Under the pieces are notes generated by a model that worked only from the letters and a program-made list of their open reading frames with translations, was not told the DNA's origin and ran no database searches. A stretch of 53,359 nucleotides of DNA, taken from Microvirga sp. Its GTDB lineage: Bacteria; Pseudomonadota; Alphaproteobacteria; Rhizobiales; Beijerinckiaceae. Where the stretch lies: NCBI GenBank assembly GCA_031181145.1, contig JAPSLB010000034.1, positions 1 through 53,359 of the forward strand, in the 5' to 3' direction. Within the stretch, counting starts at the first letter, position 1. Every line of letters starts with the position of its first letter. This document shows positions 1 through 9,103 of the stretch, piece by piece. Made by a program: the position numbers and the translations under genes.

Positions 1-1054
1 AGCGGCTGTCACCGAGGACAACGAGGAGTATTGGAGATACACCTTCACCGGCTTGGCTGCGGCGCTCGAGGTGATGATGGATGTGGTCAAGTTCGACGCG
101 TCCGCCATGACCGGCGCGCCGGTGGGCACCATCCGCACCACCGACTTCGAGATCACGGTGACGGACGGGGCGCTCGGCCGCGAGCCCGTTGTCGAGCAGG
201 TTCAGGTGAAGTCGGTGGTGGGCAAGGCGGGCTTTTCCAGCTTTGTGGCTCCACGCGAGCTGGCTGCGGCCGGCACCAAGGTCGGCGACCTCACGGCGGC
301 GGATGCGGAGGGCAACGCCTTCTCCTACCAGATCGTGCTGGCCGACGGCACGCTGGCCAACAGCGACGGCCGCTTCAGGATCGGCGCCGACGGCAAGTCC
401 ATCGAGGTGGCGGACGGGCGCAAGCTCGATTTCGAGCAGGCCCGCAGCCTCGGGCTCAAGCTCAAGGTCACGATCGCCGACGGCGACCAGGATCCCGCCA
501 ACGATCTGTGGTTCCTGCAGGACGTCACCATCGCGGTGGCCGACTGGGTGAGCGAGCGCGTGACGGGCACCGCGGGCAACGACCGGATCCTGGCCAACGC
601 GGGCAACGACGTGCTCAACGGTGGCAACGGCCACGATACGCTCATGGGCGGGGTCGGCAACGACCGGCTGGTGGGCGGAGCGGGCAACGACTGGCTCTAT
701 GGCGGGGCAGGCAACGACGTGCTGTCGGGCGGCGCGGGACGGGACGTGTTCGTGTTCAACACCGCCCTGAATGCCAAGACCAACAAAGACAAGATCACCG
801 ACTGGGACTACCGCCTCGACACGATCCGGCTGGAGAATGCGGTGTTCAAGGCGCTCAAGAAAACCGGCACGCTCGCCAGCAAGCACTTCAAGCTCGGGGC
901 GGCGGCGGGGGATGCCGACGACTTCATCGGCTACAACGGCAAGACCGGCGATCTCTGGTACGATGCCAACGGCAGCAAGGCCGGCGGCCAAGTGGTGTTT
1001 GCCAATATCGGCAAGAACAAGGCCATCTTCCACACCGACTTCGTCGTCATCTGA
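1..1054 (+). CDS. RTX-type calcium-binding secreted protein, 5'-truncated by window edge (copy 1)
   Basis: The frame is open from base 2 to a TGA at 1052-1054 (350 residues visible), so the gene begins left of the window. The visible part has a cadherin-like beta segment, then glycine/aspartate nonapeptides of the RTX type (for example GGAGNDWLY and GGAGNDVLS, about nt 560-740), then a C-terminal domain ending in hydrophobic FVVI, as in type I secretion substrates. By family knowledge the repeats bind Ca2+ outside the cell and fold after export through an ABC/MFP/TolC channel. From nt 38 to the terminator it matches the downstream gene with one base difference (A90 versus G2046, Lys to Arg). 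Before nt 38 the two differ, so this is a distinct paralogue and not an assembly copy of the same gene. The substrate or ligand is unknown. Confidence 0.85.
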   Translation, partial: AAVTEDNEEYWRYTFTGLAAALEVMMDVVKFDASAMTGAPVGTIRTTDFEITVTDGALGREPVVEQVQVKSVVGKAGFSSFVAPRELAAAGTKVGDLTAADAEGNAFSYQIVLADGTLANSDGRFRIGADGKSIEVADGRKLDFEQARSLGLKLKVTIADGDQDPANDLWFLQDVTIAVADWVSERVTGTAGNDRILANAGNDVLNGGNGHDTLMGGVGNDRLVGGAGNDWLYGGAGNDVLSGGAGRDVFVFNTALNAKTNKDKITDWDYRLDTIRLENAVFKALKKTGTLASKHFKLGAAAGDADDFIGYNGKTGDLWYDANGSKAGGQVVFANIGKNKAIFHTDFVVI

Positions 1055-1101
1055 CACGAAGCCCACCCCACACCCGATCCCCGGCAGCGGATCTGCCGGG
1101 G
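38..1101. repeat. 1064-bp near-identical direct repeat, copy A
   Basis: Bases 38-1101 match 1994-3057 at a constant offset of 1956. By eye I find one mismatch (90 A / 2046 G). Identity starts abruptly inside the RTX coding frame and stops exactly at the last G of the 3' terminator stem. Confidence 0.9.
1079..1101 (+). terminator. Terminator-like hairpin after RTX copy 1
   Basis: CCCCGGCAG (1079-1087), loop CGGAT, CTGCCGGGG (1093-1101) is a perfect 9-bp stem. No T-tract follows in this copy (CTATCAAG), so termination may be weaker than in copy 2. Confidence 0.55.
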
Positions 1102-1150
1102 CTATCAAGAGCGGTCACGGGGACACCCGGTTCGCTGTAGGAAGCAATCT

Positions 1151-1286
1151 TCGGCTGTCAGCCGAGCTGAACAACCTGAAGCGCCCCTAGTAGGGGCAGG
1201 GCGGAGAAAGACACCGCTCAAAGCATTCGCCGTCGCGAGGGTGCGAGAACTGCCTCTAATTGCCGTTCCCGGATGGATAGAGGCAG
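1151..1286. promoter_or_regulatory. Leader region of RTX copy 2 with three inverted repeats
   Basis: The 286-bp gap between the RTX genes holds TCGGCT/AGCCGA (1151-1165), the 15-bp palindrome GCCCCTA-G-TAGGGGC (1183-1197), and CTGCCTCTA/TAGAGGCAG with a 19-bp spacer (1250-1286). All arms are perfect. I see no convincing -35/-10 pair, and nothing else in the gap looks coding. The repeats could be operators or 5'-UTR hairpins; the sequence does not decide. Confidence 0.45.
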
Positions 1287-1387
1287 ACCTTCCATCGCTC
1301 GATGATACTTTGTAACGTAGCATTAATTGGCATTGTCTGGTCGCAGTTGCTGGACAGTGCTTCAAGCAGAAACGAAGGATGGTTTCC

Positions 1388-3010
1388 ATGGCCCTTGGCT
1401 TAACCTTGAACGGACCGGACGACATCGAGGCGACGGATTTGGGTCCGAGCGTTTTCGCGTTCGGCGGCTTTGTGATCACCGGGGACGGTACGCTGACCCT
1501 CACGATTGCCTTCGACGAGGATGATGGCGTGCTCGAGAACATCGGGGATGTTGAGCCCACGTTCATCGGCGGGCAGATCAGGTACACCTTTACGGGCACG
1601 CAGGATGTCCTCGGGATCCTGCTCAATAGCCTCACGTTCAACCCGTTCAACCGGGAGATGGCGTCCGACACGCCGGTGAGGACGAACTTCGAGGTGACCC
1701 TGGACGACGACGACCCCACGACGGAGGCGATCACCAACACCGAGCTGGATGTGTATACCACCATTCTCGGCAATCAGGCGCCGGAGGTGACGGTGACGGG
1801 CGGCGTAACCAAGGTGGTGGACACGGGCCTCGATTGCCATCCGTTCAACGGACTCAACGTCTTCGACGGGGAGCACGATACCCTGACGTTGACCGTGAAG
1901 TTCCGGAAGAGCGACGGGGATCTCGTGATCCCGGAAGGGATCAACTGGACAAGGGTGGACATCACGGAGAACGGCGGCGCCGAGTACCGGATCTACACCT
2001 TCACCGGCTTGGCTGCGGCGCTCGAGGTGATGATGGATGTGGTCAGGTTCGACGCGTCCGCCATGACCGGCGCGCCGGTGGGCACCATCCGCACCACCGA
2101 CTTCGAGATCACGGTGACGGACGGGGCGCTCGGCCGCGAGCCCGTTGTCGAGCAGGTTCAGGTGAAGTCGGTGGTGGGCAAGGCGGGCTTTTCCAGCTTT
2201 GTGGCTCCACGCGAGCTGGCTGCGGCCGGCACCAAGGTCGGCGACCTCACGGCGGCGGATGCGGAGGGCAACGCCTTCTCCTACCAGATCGTGCTGGCCG
2301 ACGGCACGCTGGCCAACAGCGACGGCCGCTTCAGGATCGGCGCCGACGGCAAGTCCATCGAGGTGGCGGACGGGCGCAAGCTCGATTTCGAGCAGGCCCG
2401 CAGCCTCGGGCTCAAGCTCAAGGTCACGATCGCCGACGGCGACCAGGATCCCGCCAACGATCTGTGGTTCCTGCAGGACGTCACCATCGCGGTGGCCGAC
2501 TGGGTGAGCGAGCGCGTGACGGGCACCGCGGGCAACGACCGGATCCTGGCCAACGCGGGCAACGACGTGCTCAACGGTGGCAACGGCCACGATACGCTCA
2601 TGGGCGGGGTCGGCAACGACCGGCTGGTGGGCGGAGCGGGCAACGACTGGCTCTATGGCGGGGCAGGCAACGACGTGCTGTCGGGCGGCGCGGGACGGGA
2701 CGTGTTCGTGTTCAACACCGCCCTGAATGCCAAGACCAACAAAGACAAGATCACCGACTGGGACTACCGCCTCGACACGATCCGGCTGGAGAATGCGGTG
2801 TTCAAGGCGCTCAAGAAAACCGGCACGCTCGCCAGCAAGCACTTCAAGCTCGGGGCGGCGGCGGGGGATGCCGACGACTTCATCGGCTACAACGGCAAGA
2901 CCGGCGATCTCTGGTACGATGCCAACGGCAGCAAGGCCGGCGGCCAAGTGGTGTTTGCCAATATCGGCAAGAACAAGGCCATCTTCCACACCGACTTCGT
3001 CGTCATCTGA
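1388..3010 (+). CDS. RTX-type calcium-binding secreted protein (copy 2, complete)
   Basis: 540 residues from ATG 1388. This start is preferred over ATG 1379 because GAAGG (1374-1378) is 9 nt before 1388 but directly abuts 1379. The N-terminal third has two related beta modules, each with a TLT-rich strand, a YTFTG motif and an [14 protein letters not shown] strand. A cadherin-like segment ([22 protein letters not shown]) follows, then about six RTX nonapeptides at residues 377-441, then a roughly 100-residue C-terminal domain carrying the presumed type I secretion signal. There is no Sec signal peptide, as expected for a T1SS substrate, and no T1SS transporter gene in the window. Likely an extracellular adhesin or matrix protein; the catalytic part, if any, is not recognisable. 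Confidence 0.88.
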   Translation: MALGLTLNGPDDIEATDLGPSVFAFGGFVITGDGTLTLTIAFDEDDGVLENIGDVEPTFIGGQIRYTFTGTQDVLGILLNSLTFNPFNREMASDTPVRTNFEVTLDDDDPTTEAITNTELDVYTTILGNQAPEVTVTGGVTKVVDTGLDCHPFNGLNVFDGEHDTLTLTVKFRKSDGDLVIPEGINWTRVDITENGGAEYRIYTFTGLAAALEVMMDVVRFDASAMTGAPVGTIRTTDFEITVTDGALGREPVVEQVQVKSVVGKAGFSSFVAPRELAAAGTKVGDLTAADAEGNAFSYQIVLADGTLANSDGRFRIGADGKSIEVADGRKLDFEQARSLGLKLKVTIADGDQDPANDLWFLQDVTIAVADWVSERVTGTAGNDRILANAGNDVLNGGNGHDTLMGGVGNDRLVGGAGNDWLYGGAGNDVLSGGAGRDVFVFNTALNAKTNKDKITDWDYRLDTIRLENAVFKALKKTGTLASKHFKLGAAAGDADDFIGYNGKTGDLWYDANGSKAGGQVVFANIGKNKAIFHTDFVVI

Positions 3011-3057
3011 CACGAAGCCCACCCCACACCCGATCCCCGGCAGCGGATCTGCCGGGG
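1994..3057. repeat. 1064-bp near-identical direct repeat, copy B
   Basis: Partner of 38-1101. It covers the last 338 codons of the second RTX gene, its stop codon, the 3' UTR and the terminator stem. The two copies are separated by 892 bp of non-identical sequence. Confidence 0.9.
3035..3057 (+). terminator. Terminator after RTX copy 2
   Basis: Same 9-bp stem as at 1079-1101 (CCCCGGCAG/CTGCCGGGG), here followed by TTTCGTCGTCTC. The 266 bp from here to the end of moeA at 3324 show no gene or other clear signal. Confidence 0.6.
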
Positions 3058-3323
3058 TTTCGTCGTCTCATCGCTTCCTTCCGGATCCGTTTCCGAAGCG
3101 CCGGGACTGACTGTCTCAGCCGTGAGATATCCCGAGCGGCCATTCCTTGCTGTGCTCGGACATGGAGGATGCCAGGCGTGTGGCTGCATGGGCGGGACTC
3201 GCCCAGCATTGAAGGCGGAGTATCGGCCCCGGCAGCCCCAGGAGCGGGAAGGGCGCTACTTCCATACGCTCGCCTCGGCGCAATTCCCCCAGATCAGAAA
3301 CGGCCCTGCCTCGTCTCGTGCCT

Positions 3324-4580
3324 TCAGCAAAACCGCTCCAGCCGGATGATCCGGCAAGGTTCTCCGGCCTGGGCCGCGGGAGCGTGAGGCGGCCTGACGA
3401 GGAGGACCTGCGAGCGTTCGAGGATGCTCAGCATGGACGAATCCTGGACCATGTGCGGCGTTGCCACCGGGAGCGGCATGCGTTCGATGCGCTGGGTGAG
3501 GGCTATTTCGAATTCCTCGAAAGCGAGCGAGGCGCGCATGTAATCCTGCCTCGGGCCGGTGGCGGGCAGGTCCGCACCGAGAATGGCGGCTTCCGTCGGA
3601 TCCGCATCTGGCTGCGCGTCGCCGAGCAGGGCGCGAATGGCCGGTACGAGGAAGAGGACAGCGCAGACCAGGGTCGAAACCGGGTTGCCGGGGAGGCCCA
3701 GAAACAGCATGCGCCCGAGCTTGCCGTGCATCAACGGTTTCCCCGGGCGCAGGGCCACGCGCCAGAAGCCGAGTTTCATCCCCTGGCGCTGCAGCGCCTT
3801 CTGCACGAGGTCGTGTTCGCCGACAGACGCGCCGCCGAGCGTCACGAGAATGTCCGCGTCCGCATCGCGGGCCGCCTGGATCCGTTCCTCAAGGGACTCG
3901 AGCGTATCGCACGCGATACCGAGATCGATGGCCTCTGCCCCAGCCTTCTCCACCATCATGGCGGTGGCGGGAAGACTCGACGCGGTGATTTGATCGGGCC
4001 CCGCGGGTTGGCCTGCCCGCACCAGTTCGTCGCCCGTGGCCAGGATGGCGACACGAGGCTTGCGTCGCACGGGAAGCGTTCCATGACCCATGGCGGCTGC
4101 CAGGGCGATATGGCGGGAATCGAGGCAGAGCCCCGCCTGCAGCAGCACATCGCCTGCCGCGAAATCGAGACCGCTCTTGCGGATGTGCTGGCCGTGCCGC
4201 GGGCGCTCCTTCACGATCACCCGATCACCCGTGGCTTCGGTATCCTCCTGGATAACGACGGTGTCCGCACCATCCGGCAGGGGCGCGCCGGTGAAGATCC
4301 GCACGGCCTGCTGCGGCCCTACCGCGCCGGGAAAACGCCGCCCCGCAGCGCTCGCGCCGATCACCTGGAACGTTGCAGGCACCTGCGCCACATCGGCGCT
4401 GCGCAGGGCATAGCCGTCCATGGCGGAAGCGGGGAAGGGCGGCTGGTCGCGCAAGGCGCTCACATCTTCCGCCAATGCACGCCCGGCGCAGGCGGACAGC
4501 GGCACATGCTCGGCGGATACAGGCTCCTCGATGCTTGCCAGCACGCGGGACAGGGCATCCTCGACCGGAATCAGGCTCAT
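3324..4580 (-). CDS. moeA: Molybdopterin molybdenumtransferase MoeA
   Basis: 418 residues, normal for MoeA, which inserts molybdate into adenylylated molybdopterin in the last step of Mo-cofactor synthesis. The N-terminal MoeA domain has [11 protein letters not shown] (48-58) and [13 protein letters not shown] (97-109). The MoCF domain has ATGDEL (181-186), GGASVGEHD (249-257) and LPGNPVS (296-302). A C-terminal beta domain follows. Its ATG overlaps the moaC stop by 4 nt, so translation is coupled. It is the last gene of the minus-strand run. In many Rhizobiales lexA follows moeA; here the next gene is the convergent RTX gene. Confidence 0.96.
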   Translation of the reverse strand: MSLIPVEDALSRVLASIEEPVSAEHVPLSACAGRALAEDVSALRDQPPFPASAMDGYALRSADVAQVPATFQVIGASAAGRRFPGAVGPQQAVRIFTGAPLPDGADTVVIQEDTEATGDRVIVKERPRHGQHIRKSGLDFAAGDVLLQAGLCLDSRHIALAAAMGHGTLPVRRKPRVAILATGDELVRAGQPAGPDQITASSLPATAMMVEKAGAEAIDLGIACDTLESLEERIQAARDADADILVTLGGASVGEHDLVQKALQRQGMKLGFWRVALRPGKPLMHGKLGRMLFLGLPGNPVSTLVCAVLFLVPAIRALLGDAQPDADPTEAAILGADLPATGPRQDYMRASLAFEEFEIALTQRIERMPLPVATPHMVQDSSMLSILERSQVLLVRPPHAPAAQAGEPCRIIRLERFC

Positions 4581-5053
4581 GGCGCTTCATACACTCCCGA
4601 GCGGCCGCCGCTCTTCATGCGAAGCCTTATGCTCTCGATCCGCATGCCTTTGTCGGCGGCCTTGACCATGTCGTAGATGGTGAGGCACGCGATCGAGACG
4701 GCGGTGAGCGCTTCCATCTCGACACCGGTCGGCCCGGCGACCTTCACCTCCGCGGTCACGCGCACCCCGGGGAGAGCGTCATCGAGGGCGCAATCCACCT
4801 TCACCTTCGAGATGAGGAGCGGATGGCAAAGCGGAATGAGCTCATGGGTGCGCTTCGAGGCCATGATTCCCGCAAGGCGCGCGGTGCCGAGCACGTCGCC
4901 CTTCTTGGCGTCGCCCTGACGGATCAGCGCCAGAGTCTCCGGCAGCATCACCACGCATCCTTCCGCGATCGCGGTGCGGCTCGTGATGTCTTTCCCCGAG
5001 ACATCGACCATATTGGCTTCGCCGCTCGCATCCAGATGCGTGAGCTTCATCAT
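4577..5053 (-). CDS. moaC: Cyclic pyranopterin monophosphate synthase MoaC
   Basis: 158 residues, full length. It converts the MoaA product to cyclic pyranopterin monophosphate. The signature ELIPLCHPL lies at residues 71-79, followed by [12 protein letters not shown], the helix [12 protein letters not shown] and a C-terminal KSGGRSG. It starts ATGATG at 5053, and its ATGA overlaps the trpC stop by 4 nt. It shares 4-nt overlaps on both sides (trpC and moeA), so the three are almost certainly one transcript. Confidence 0.97.
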   Translation of the reverse strand: MMKLTHLDASGEANMVDVSGKDITSRTAIAEGCVVMLPETLALIRQGDAKKGDVLGTARLAGIMASKRTHELIPLCHPLLISKVKVDCALDDALPGVRVTAEVKVAGPTGVEMEALTAVSIACLTIYDMVKAADKGMRIESIRLRMKSGGRSGVYEAP

Positions 5054-5850
5054 GCCGCCTCGCCAAACAGGAGACGCCGGGTGGCCGCCGTCACATCCGC
5101 CTGACGCATCAGGCTCTCGCCCACGAGGAAGGTGCGGATACGCACCTTCTCAAGGCGCTCGATATCCTCAAGGGCGAAGATGCCGCTCTCGCCGACGACG
5201 ATGCGGTCGGACGGGATGAGCGGGGCAAGCTCCTCGCTCACGGAGAGCGAGACCTCGAAGGTGCGCAAGTTCCGGTTGTTGATGCCGATCAGCTTCGTGC
5301 CGAGCGGAATGGCGCGTTCCAGCTCCGCGCGGTCGTGGACTTCGACGAGCACGTCCATGCCGAGTTCGTGCGCGGTCTCGATGAGCGCGCGGGCTTCGTC
5401 GTCCGATACGCTCGCCATGATGACCAGGATGCAGTCCGCGCCCCAGGCACGCGCCTGATAGACCTGATAGGGCTCGAACAGAAAATCCTTGCGCAGCGCA
5501 GGGAGACCGGACGCTTCGCGAGCCTGATTCAGGTATTCCGGCCTGCCCTGAAACGAAGGCTCGTCGGTCAGGACGGAGAGGCATGTCGCTCCGCCTTTCG
5601 CGTAGGCCCTGGCGAGGGTCGGCGGGTCGAAATCGGCCCGGATGAGGCCTTTCGAGGGGCTTGCCTTCTTCACTTCCGCGATCAGGGCGGGGCGGCCCTC
5701 CGAGAGGTGCCGCTCGATGGCTTGAGCGAAGCCGCGGGTGGGCGGGGCAAGCAGCGCGAGCCGCTTCATCTCGTCCAAGGGAATGGCCGCTTTCGACGCC
5801 GCGATCTCCTGGCGCTTATAGGCTTCGATCTTGCTGAGAACGTCGGTCAT
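5050..5850 (-). CDS. trpC: Indole-3-glycerol phosphate synthase TrpC
   Basis: 266 residues from ATG 5850, giving the usual N-terminus [21 protein letters not shown] lies 5 nt upstream. An alternative GTG at 5862 overlaps the trpD stop and would add four residues. TIM-barrel enzyme that closes the indole ring in tryptophan synthesis. Motifs: [13 protein letters not shown] (catalytic Lys region), [38 protein letters not shown] and VGESGI. It does not carry a fused PRAI (TrpF) domain. Confidence 0.96.
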   Translation of the reverse strand: MTDVLSKIEAYKRQEIAASKAAIPLDEMKRLALLAPPTRGFAQAIERHLSEGRPALIAEVKKASPSKGLIRADFDPPTLARAYAKGGATCLSVLTDEPSFQGRPEYLNQAREASGLPALRKDFLFEPYQVYQARAWGADCILVIMASVSDDEARALIETAHELGMDVLVEVHDRAELERAIPLGTKLIGINNRNLRTFEVSLSVSEELAPLIPSDRIVVGESGIFALEDIERLEKVRIRTFLVGESLMRQADVTAATRRLLFGEAA

Positions 5851-5858
5851 CGTGGCCC

Positions 5859-6872
5859 TCACGCATTCGAGACCTGGACGAGGCGCTCCAGCTTGCCCTT
5901 GGCGGCGCCGCTGTCGAGAGCCTGCGTGGCGCGCTCCAGACCGTCGCGCAGGTTCGCGGCCGCGTCCGCGATCACGAGGGAGGCCGCGGCGTTGAGCAGG
6001 GCCACGTCGCGATAGGCATTGCGGGAACCGTCGAGGACGGCGCGCAGGGCCCGCGCGTTGTGCTCGGGGTCGCCGCCCTTCAGATCTTCCAGCTTCGACG
6101 TCGGCAGTCCGACCTCGTCGGGGGTGACGGTGAAGCGGCGGATCGCGCCGTTCTCGAGCGCTACGACGAATGTGGGACCCGTGGTGGTCATCTCGTCGAG
6201 CCCGTCGGAGCCGTGCACCGTCCAGACCCGCCTGGAGCCGAGCTCCTTCAGAACCTGGGTGAGGGGGTCGAGCCAGGCTTCAGAGAACACGCCGAGAAGT
6301 TGATTCCTGGCGCCTGCCGGATTGGCGAGCGGTCCGAGGAGATTGAAGATCGTGCGCGTGCCGAGTTCCACGCGGACGGGAGCCACATGGCGCATCGCGG
6401 CATGGTGCGTCTGGGCGAACATGAAGCACAGGCCTGCTTCGTTCACGCAGCGCTCCAGGCCCTCCGGATCGAGGCCGAGCTTCACGCCGAGCGAGGACAG
6501 CACGTCGGCCGTGCCGGATTTCGAAGAGGCCGCGCGGTTCCCGTGCTTGGCGACCGGAACGCCGCAGGCTGCGACGATAATCGAGGCGAGCGTCGAGATG
6601 TTGTAGCTCCCGGAATGATCGCCGCCGGTGCCGACGATGTCGATGGCGTTTTCGGGAGCCTTCACCGGCAGCATGCGGCCGCGCATGGCCGTGACCGCGC
6701 CGACGATCTCGTCGAGGGACTCGCCGCGAACCCGGAGCGCCATCAGGAACGCGCCTGCCTGCGCCGGGGTCACCTCGCCGGACAGAAGGTCATCAAACGC
6801 CCATCGCGCCTCGTCCCGGGTCAGAGCTGCGCCGGTTGCGACTTTCGCGAGATAGGACTTGAAGGATTCCAT
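5859..6872 (-). CDS. trpD: Anthranilate phosphoribosyltransferase TrpD
   Basis: 337 residues from ATG 6872 ([14 protein letters not shown]). The reading frame stays open upstream into trpG, but the extension has no TrpD similarity and overlaps a real gene, so the inner ATG is chosen. It transfers phosphoribosyl from PRPP to anthranilate. Visible motifs: [13 protein letters not shown] (PRPP/phosphate loop), [17 protein letters not shown] and [11 protein letters not shown]. It starts 28 nt after trpG and overlaps the possible trpC GTG. Confidence 0.96.
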   Translation of the reverse strand: MESFKSYLAKVATGAALTRDEARWAFDDLLSGEVTPAQAGAFLMALRVRGESLDEIVGAVTAMRGRMLPVKAPENAIDIVGTGGDHSGSYNISTLASIIVAACGVPVAKHGNRAASSKSGTADVLSSLGVKLGLDPEGLERCVNEAGLCFMFAQTHHAAMRHVAPVRVELGTRTIFNLLGPLANPAGARNQLLGVFSEAWLDPLTQVLKELGSRRVWTVHGSDGLDEMTTTGPTFVVALENGAIRRFTVTPDEVGLPTSKLEDLKGGDPEHNARALRAVLDGSRNAYRDVALLNAAASLVIADAAANLRDGLERATQALDSGAAKGKLERLVQVSNA

Positions 6873-6900
6873 TGGGTCAATGCCTTGTTCAGCGGCGGGT

Positions 6901-7518
6901 TTAAGCAGGGCTTGCGCCGTTCGGGCGGCGCCTCTCGTTCCAGGCGGCCGCCAGATCGAAGAAGTTGCGCATGATCGTCGTTCCGTGTTCCGACAGAATG
7001 CTCTCGGGATGGAACTGCACGCCATGGATGGGAAGGGAGCGGTGCGACAGGCCCATGACGAGACCGTCGGCCGTCTCGGCGGTGATAGCAAGCTCGCTCG
7101 GGCAGGTTTCCCGGTCCACGATCAGCGAATGATAGCGGGTCGCCTTGAAAGGGCCGTTGATGCCGCGGAACACGGTTTCCCCGCGATGCTCCACCTCGGA
7201 GACCTTGCCGTGCATGGGAAGAGGCGCGCGAGACACCGTGCCGCCGAATACCTGACCGATGGTCTGAAGGCCGAGGCAGACACCGAAGGTGGGGATTTCA
7301 GGCGAGGCGCGCTTCACGAGATCGAGGCAGATGCCTGCTTCATTGGGCGTGCACGGTCCCGGTGACAGCACGATGGCGTCGGGCCGCGAGGCCAGCACTT
7401 CGTCCGTGGTAAGGGCGTCGTTGCGCACCACGTCCACCGAGGTTGCGAGAGGGCCGAGCAGATGCACCAGATTCCAGGTGAAGCTGTCGTAATTATCGAT
7501 TACGAGTACGCGGGTCAT
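6901..7518 (-). CDS. trpG: Anthranilate synthase component II (glutamine amidotransferase) TrpG
   Basis: 205 residues. It supplies ammonia from glutamine to TrpE. Class I amidotransferase: N-terminal [18 protein letters not shown], oxyanion [11 protein letters not shown], nucleophile loop [11 protein letters not shown] and catalytic His/Glu in VQFHPES. The usual GVCLGHQ reads GVCLGLQ (His to Leu next to the nucleophile), while Cys, His and Glu of the triad are present. It could also serve PabA-type aminodeoxychorismate synthesis, but its place between trpE and trpD favours tryptophan. trpE ends 61 nt upstream. Confidence 0.94.
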   Translation of the reverse strand: MTRVLVIDNYDSFTWNLVHLLGPLATSVDVVRNDALTTDEVLASRPDAIVLSPGPCTPNEAGICLDLVKRASPEIPTFGVCLGLQTIGQVFGGTVSRAPLPMHGKVSEVEHRGETVFRGINGPFKATRYHSLIVDRETCPSELAITAETADGLVMGLSHRSLPIHGVQFHPESILSEHGTTIMRNFFDLAAAWNERRRPNGASPA

Positions 7519-7579
7519 GGCCCACCGACGTTCGCGTATGCGGCGGGTCCGGTCAAGGGAGGCATTGGCGCGGCATTGG

Positions 7580-9100
7580 TCATTGTCCGATCCTCGCCTG
7601 GCTTGCGAACCGCACGGCCTCTTCCGCCGCCCGGAACAGGGCCTTCGCCTTGTTGATGCATTCCTGCTGCTCCGAGGCCGGATCGGAGTCGTAAACGATG
7701 CCCGCGCCCGCCTGGACGGCCATGCGCCCGTTCTTCACAACGGCGGTGCGCAGCACGATGCAGGTGTCCATCTCGCCATTGGCGCCGAAATAGCCGATGC
7801 AGCCGGCGTAGGGCCCGCGCTTGTCCTTCTCCAGCTCGTCGATGATCTGCATGGCGCGCACTTTCGGCGCGCCGGAGACCGTGCCCGCTGGGAAACCCGC
7901 CGCGAGGGCGTCGAGGGCGTCGAACGAGGGGTCGAGGCGACCCTCCACGTTCGAGACGATGTGCATCACCTGGCTGTAATATTCGAGGAAGAAGGAATCC
8001 GTGACCTGCACGGTGCCCATCTCTGCCACGCGGCCCACGTCGTTACGCCCGAGATCGAGCAGCATCAGGTGCTCGGCGCGCTCCTTCTGGTCGGCGAGGA
8101 GGCTTTCCGCATGAGCCCGGTCCTCGGCGGCCGTCCTTCCGCGGGGGCGCGTGCCGGCGATCGGCCGGATCGTGACCTTGCCGTCGCGTACCCGGACCAG
8201 GATCTCCGGCGAGGAGCAGACGATCTGGAAATCCTCGAAGTCCAGATAGCAGAGGAAGGGAGCCGGATTGACCCGCCGCAACGAGCGGTAGAGCGCGAAG
8301 GCGGGAAGGGGGAAGGCGGCCTCGAAACGCTGCGACAACACCACCTGGAAGATGTCCCCGGCGCAGATGTATTCCTTGGCCTTCGCGACCATGGCCTCGA
8401 ACTCCTCCGGCGTCGTGTTCGACACCGGGAAATCGGCATGGATGGCGGTTGGATCGCTGCGGTCTTCGATGGGAAGCGGCAGTTCGAGCGCCTGCGTCAC
8501 AGCGTCGAGACGGGCGAGGGCGGACTCGTAGGCTGTTTTCGCCGGGACCCCGGATTGCGGGCGCACCGGTGTGATCAGGGAGATTTCGTCCTTCACCGCG
8601 TCGAACACCACCATGATGGTCGGCCGGATGAGGATGGCATCCGGCACTTCGAGCACGTCCGTGTTGGGCTCCGGCAGGCGCTCCATCTGGCGCACCATGT
8701 CGTAGCCCAGATAACCGAAGAGACCCGCCGCCATGGGCGGAAGATCGTCGGAGAGCGGCAGGGCGCTTTCCTTGATGAGGGCCCGCAGGCTCTCCAGGGC
8801 GGGGCGTCCGTCGGAGACGAACCGCGTCTCACCGGCCAGCGCGTTGCGGTCGATCGAGGCGACGCCGTTATGGCATCGCCAGACGAGATCCGGATCGAGA
8901 CCGATCATCGAGAAGCGGCCGCGCGTGGCGCCGCCTTCGACGGATTCCAGCAGGAAGGCAGAGCCCTTCCGGTGGTGCCGCAGCTTGATGAAGGCGGCGA
9001 CGGGGGTGAGAAGGTCTCCGACGAGGGTGGCCCGCAGGACACCTGCCTCGCCGGCCTTGTAGGCCTCCGCGAAAGTCTCGAAATCGGGCGCAATGCTCAT
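7580..9100 (-). CDS. trpE: Anthranilate synthase component I TrpE
   Basis: 506 residues, a stand-alone subunit and not the TrpE-TrpG fusion found in several Rhizobiaceae. It makes anthranilate from chorismate and ammonia. Chorismate-binding motifs: FLCYLDFEDFQIVCSSPEIL, RPIAGTRPRGRT, LLDLGRNDVGRV and FPAGTVSGAPKVRAMQII. The N-terminal region has LLESVEGG, resembling the LLES tryptophan feedback site of TrpE. It begins 3 nt after ppiD, so it is probably read through from the ppiD promoter. No trp leader peptide is visible. Confidence 0.95.
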   Translation of the reverse strand: MSIAPDFETFAEAYKAGEAGVLRATLVGDLLTPVAAFIKLRHHRKGSAFLLESVEGGATRGRFSMIGLDPDLVWRCHNGVASIDRNALAGETRFVSDGRPALESLRALIKESALPLSDDLPPMAAGLFGYLGYDMVRQMERLPEPNTDVLEVPDAILIRPTIMVVFDAVKDEISLITPVRPQSGVPAKTAYESALARLDAVTQALELPLPIEDRSDPTAIHADFPVSNTTPEEFEAMVAKAKEYICAGDIFQVVLSQRFEAAFPLPAFALYRSLRRVNPAPFLCYLDFEDFQIVCSSPEILVRVRDGKVTIRPIAGTRPRGRTAAEDRAHAESLLADQKERAEHLMLLDLGRNDVGRVAEMGTVQVTDSFFLEYYSQVMHIVSNVEGRLDPSFDALDALAAGFPAGTVSGAPKVRAMQIIDELEKDKRGPYAGCIGYFGANGEMDTCIVLRTAVVKNGRMAVQAGAGIVYDSDPASEQQECINKAKALFRAAEEAVRFASQARIGQ

Positions 9101-9103
9101 GGG

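Noticed and set aside
1325..1360. Possible sigma54 promoter (TGGCATTG...TTGCTGG) before RTX copy 2
   Set aside because: The GG-GC spacing is 8 or 12 nt, not the required 10.
1400..3022. 540-codon minus-strand open frame over the RTX gene
   Set aside because: Antisense shadow; the plus strand has clear RTX repeats.
3122..3349. Short open frame between the RTX gene and moeA (75 codons)
   Set aside because: No ribosome site, no recognisable fold, and it runs into the 3' end of moeA antisense.
9101..9103. trp leader peptide/attenuator before trpE
   Set aside because: Only 3 nt separate trpE from ppiD and no Trp-rich short frame precedes it.
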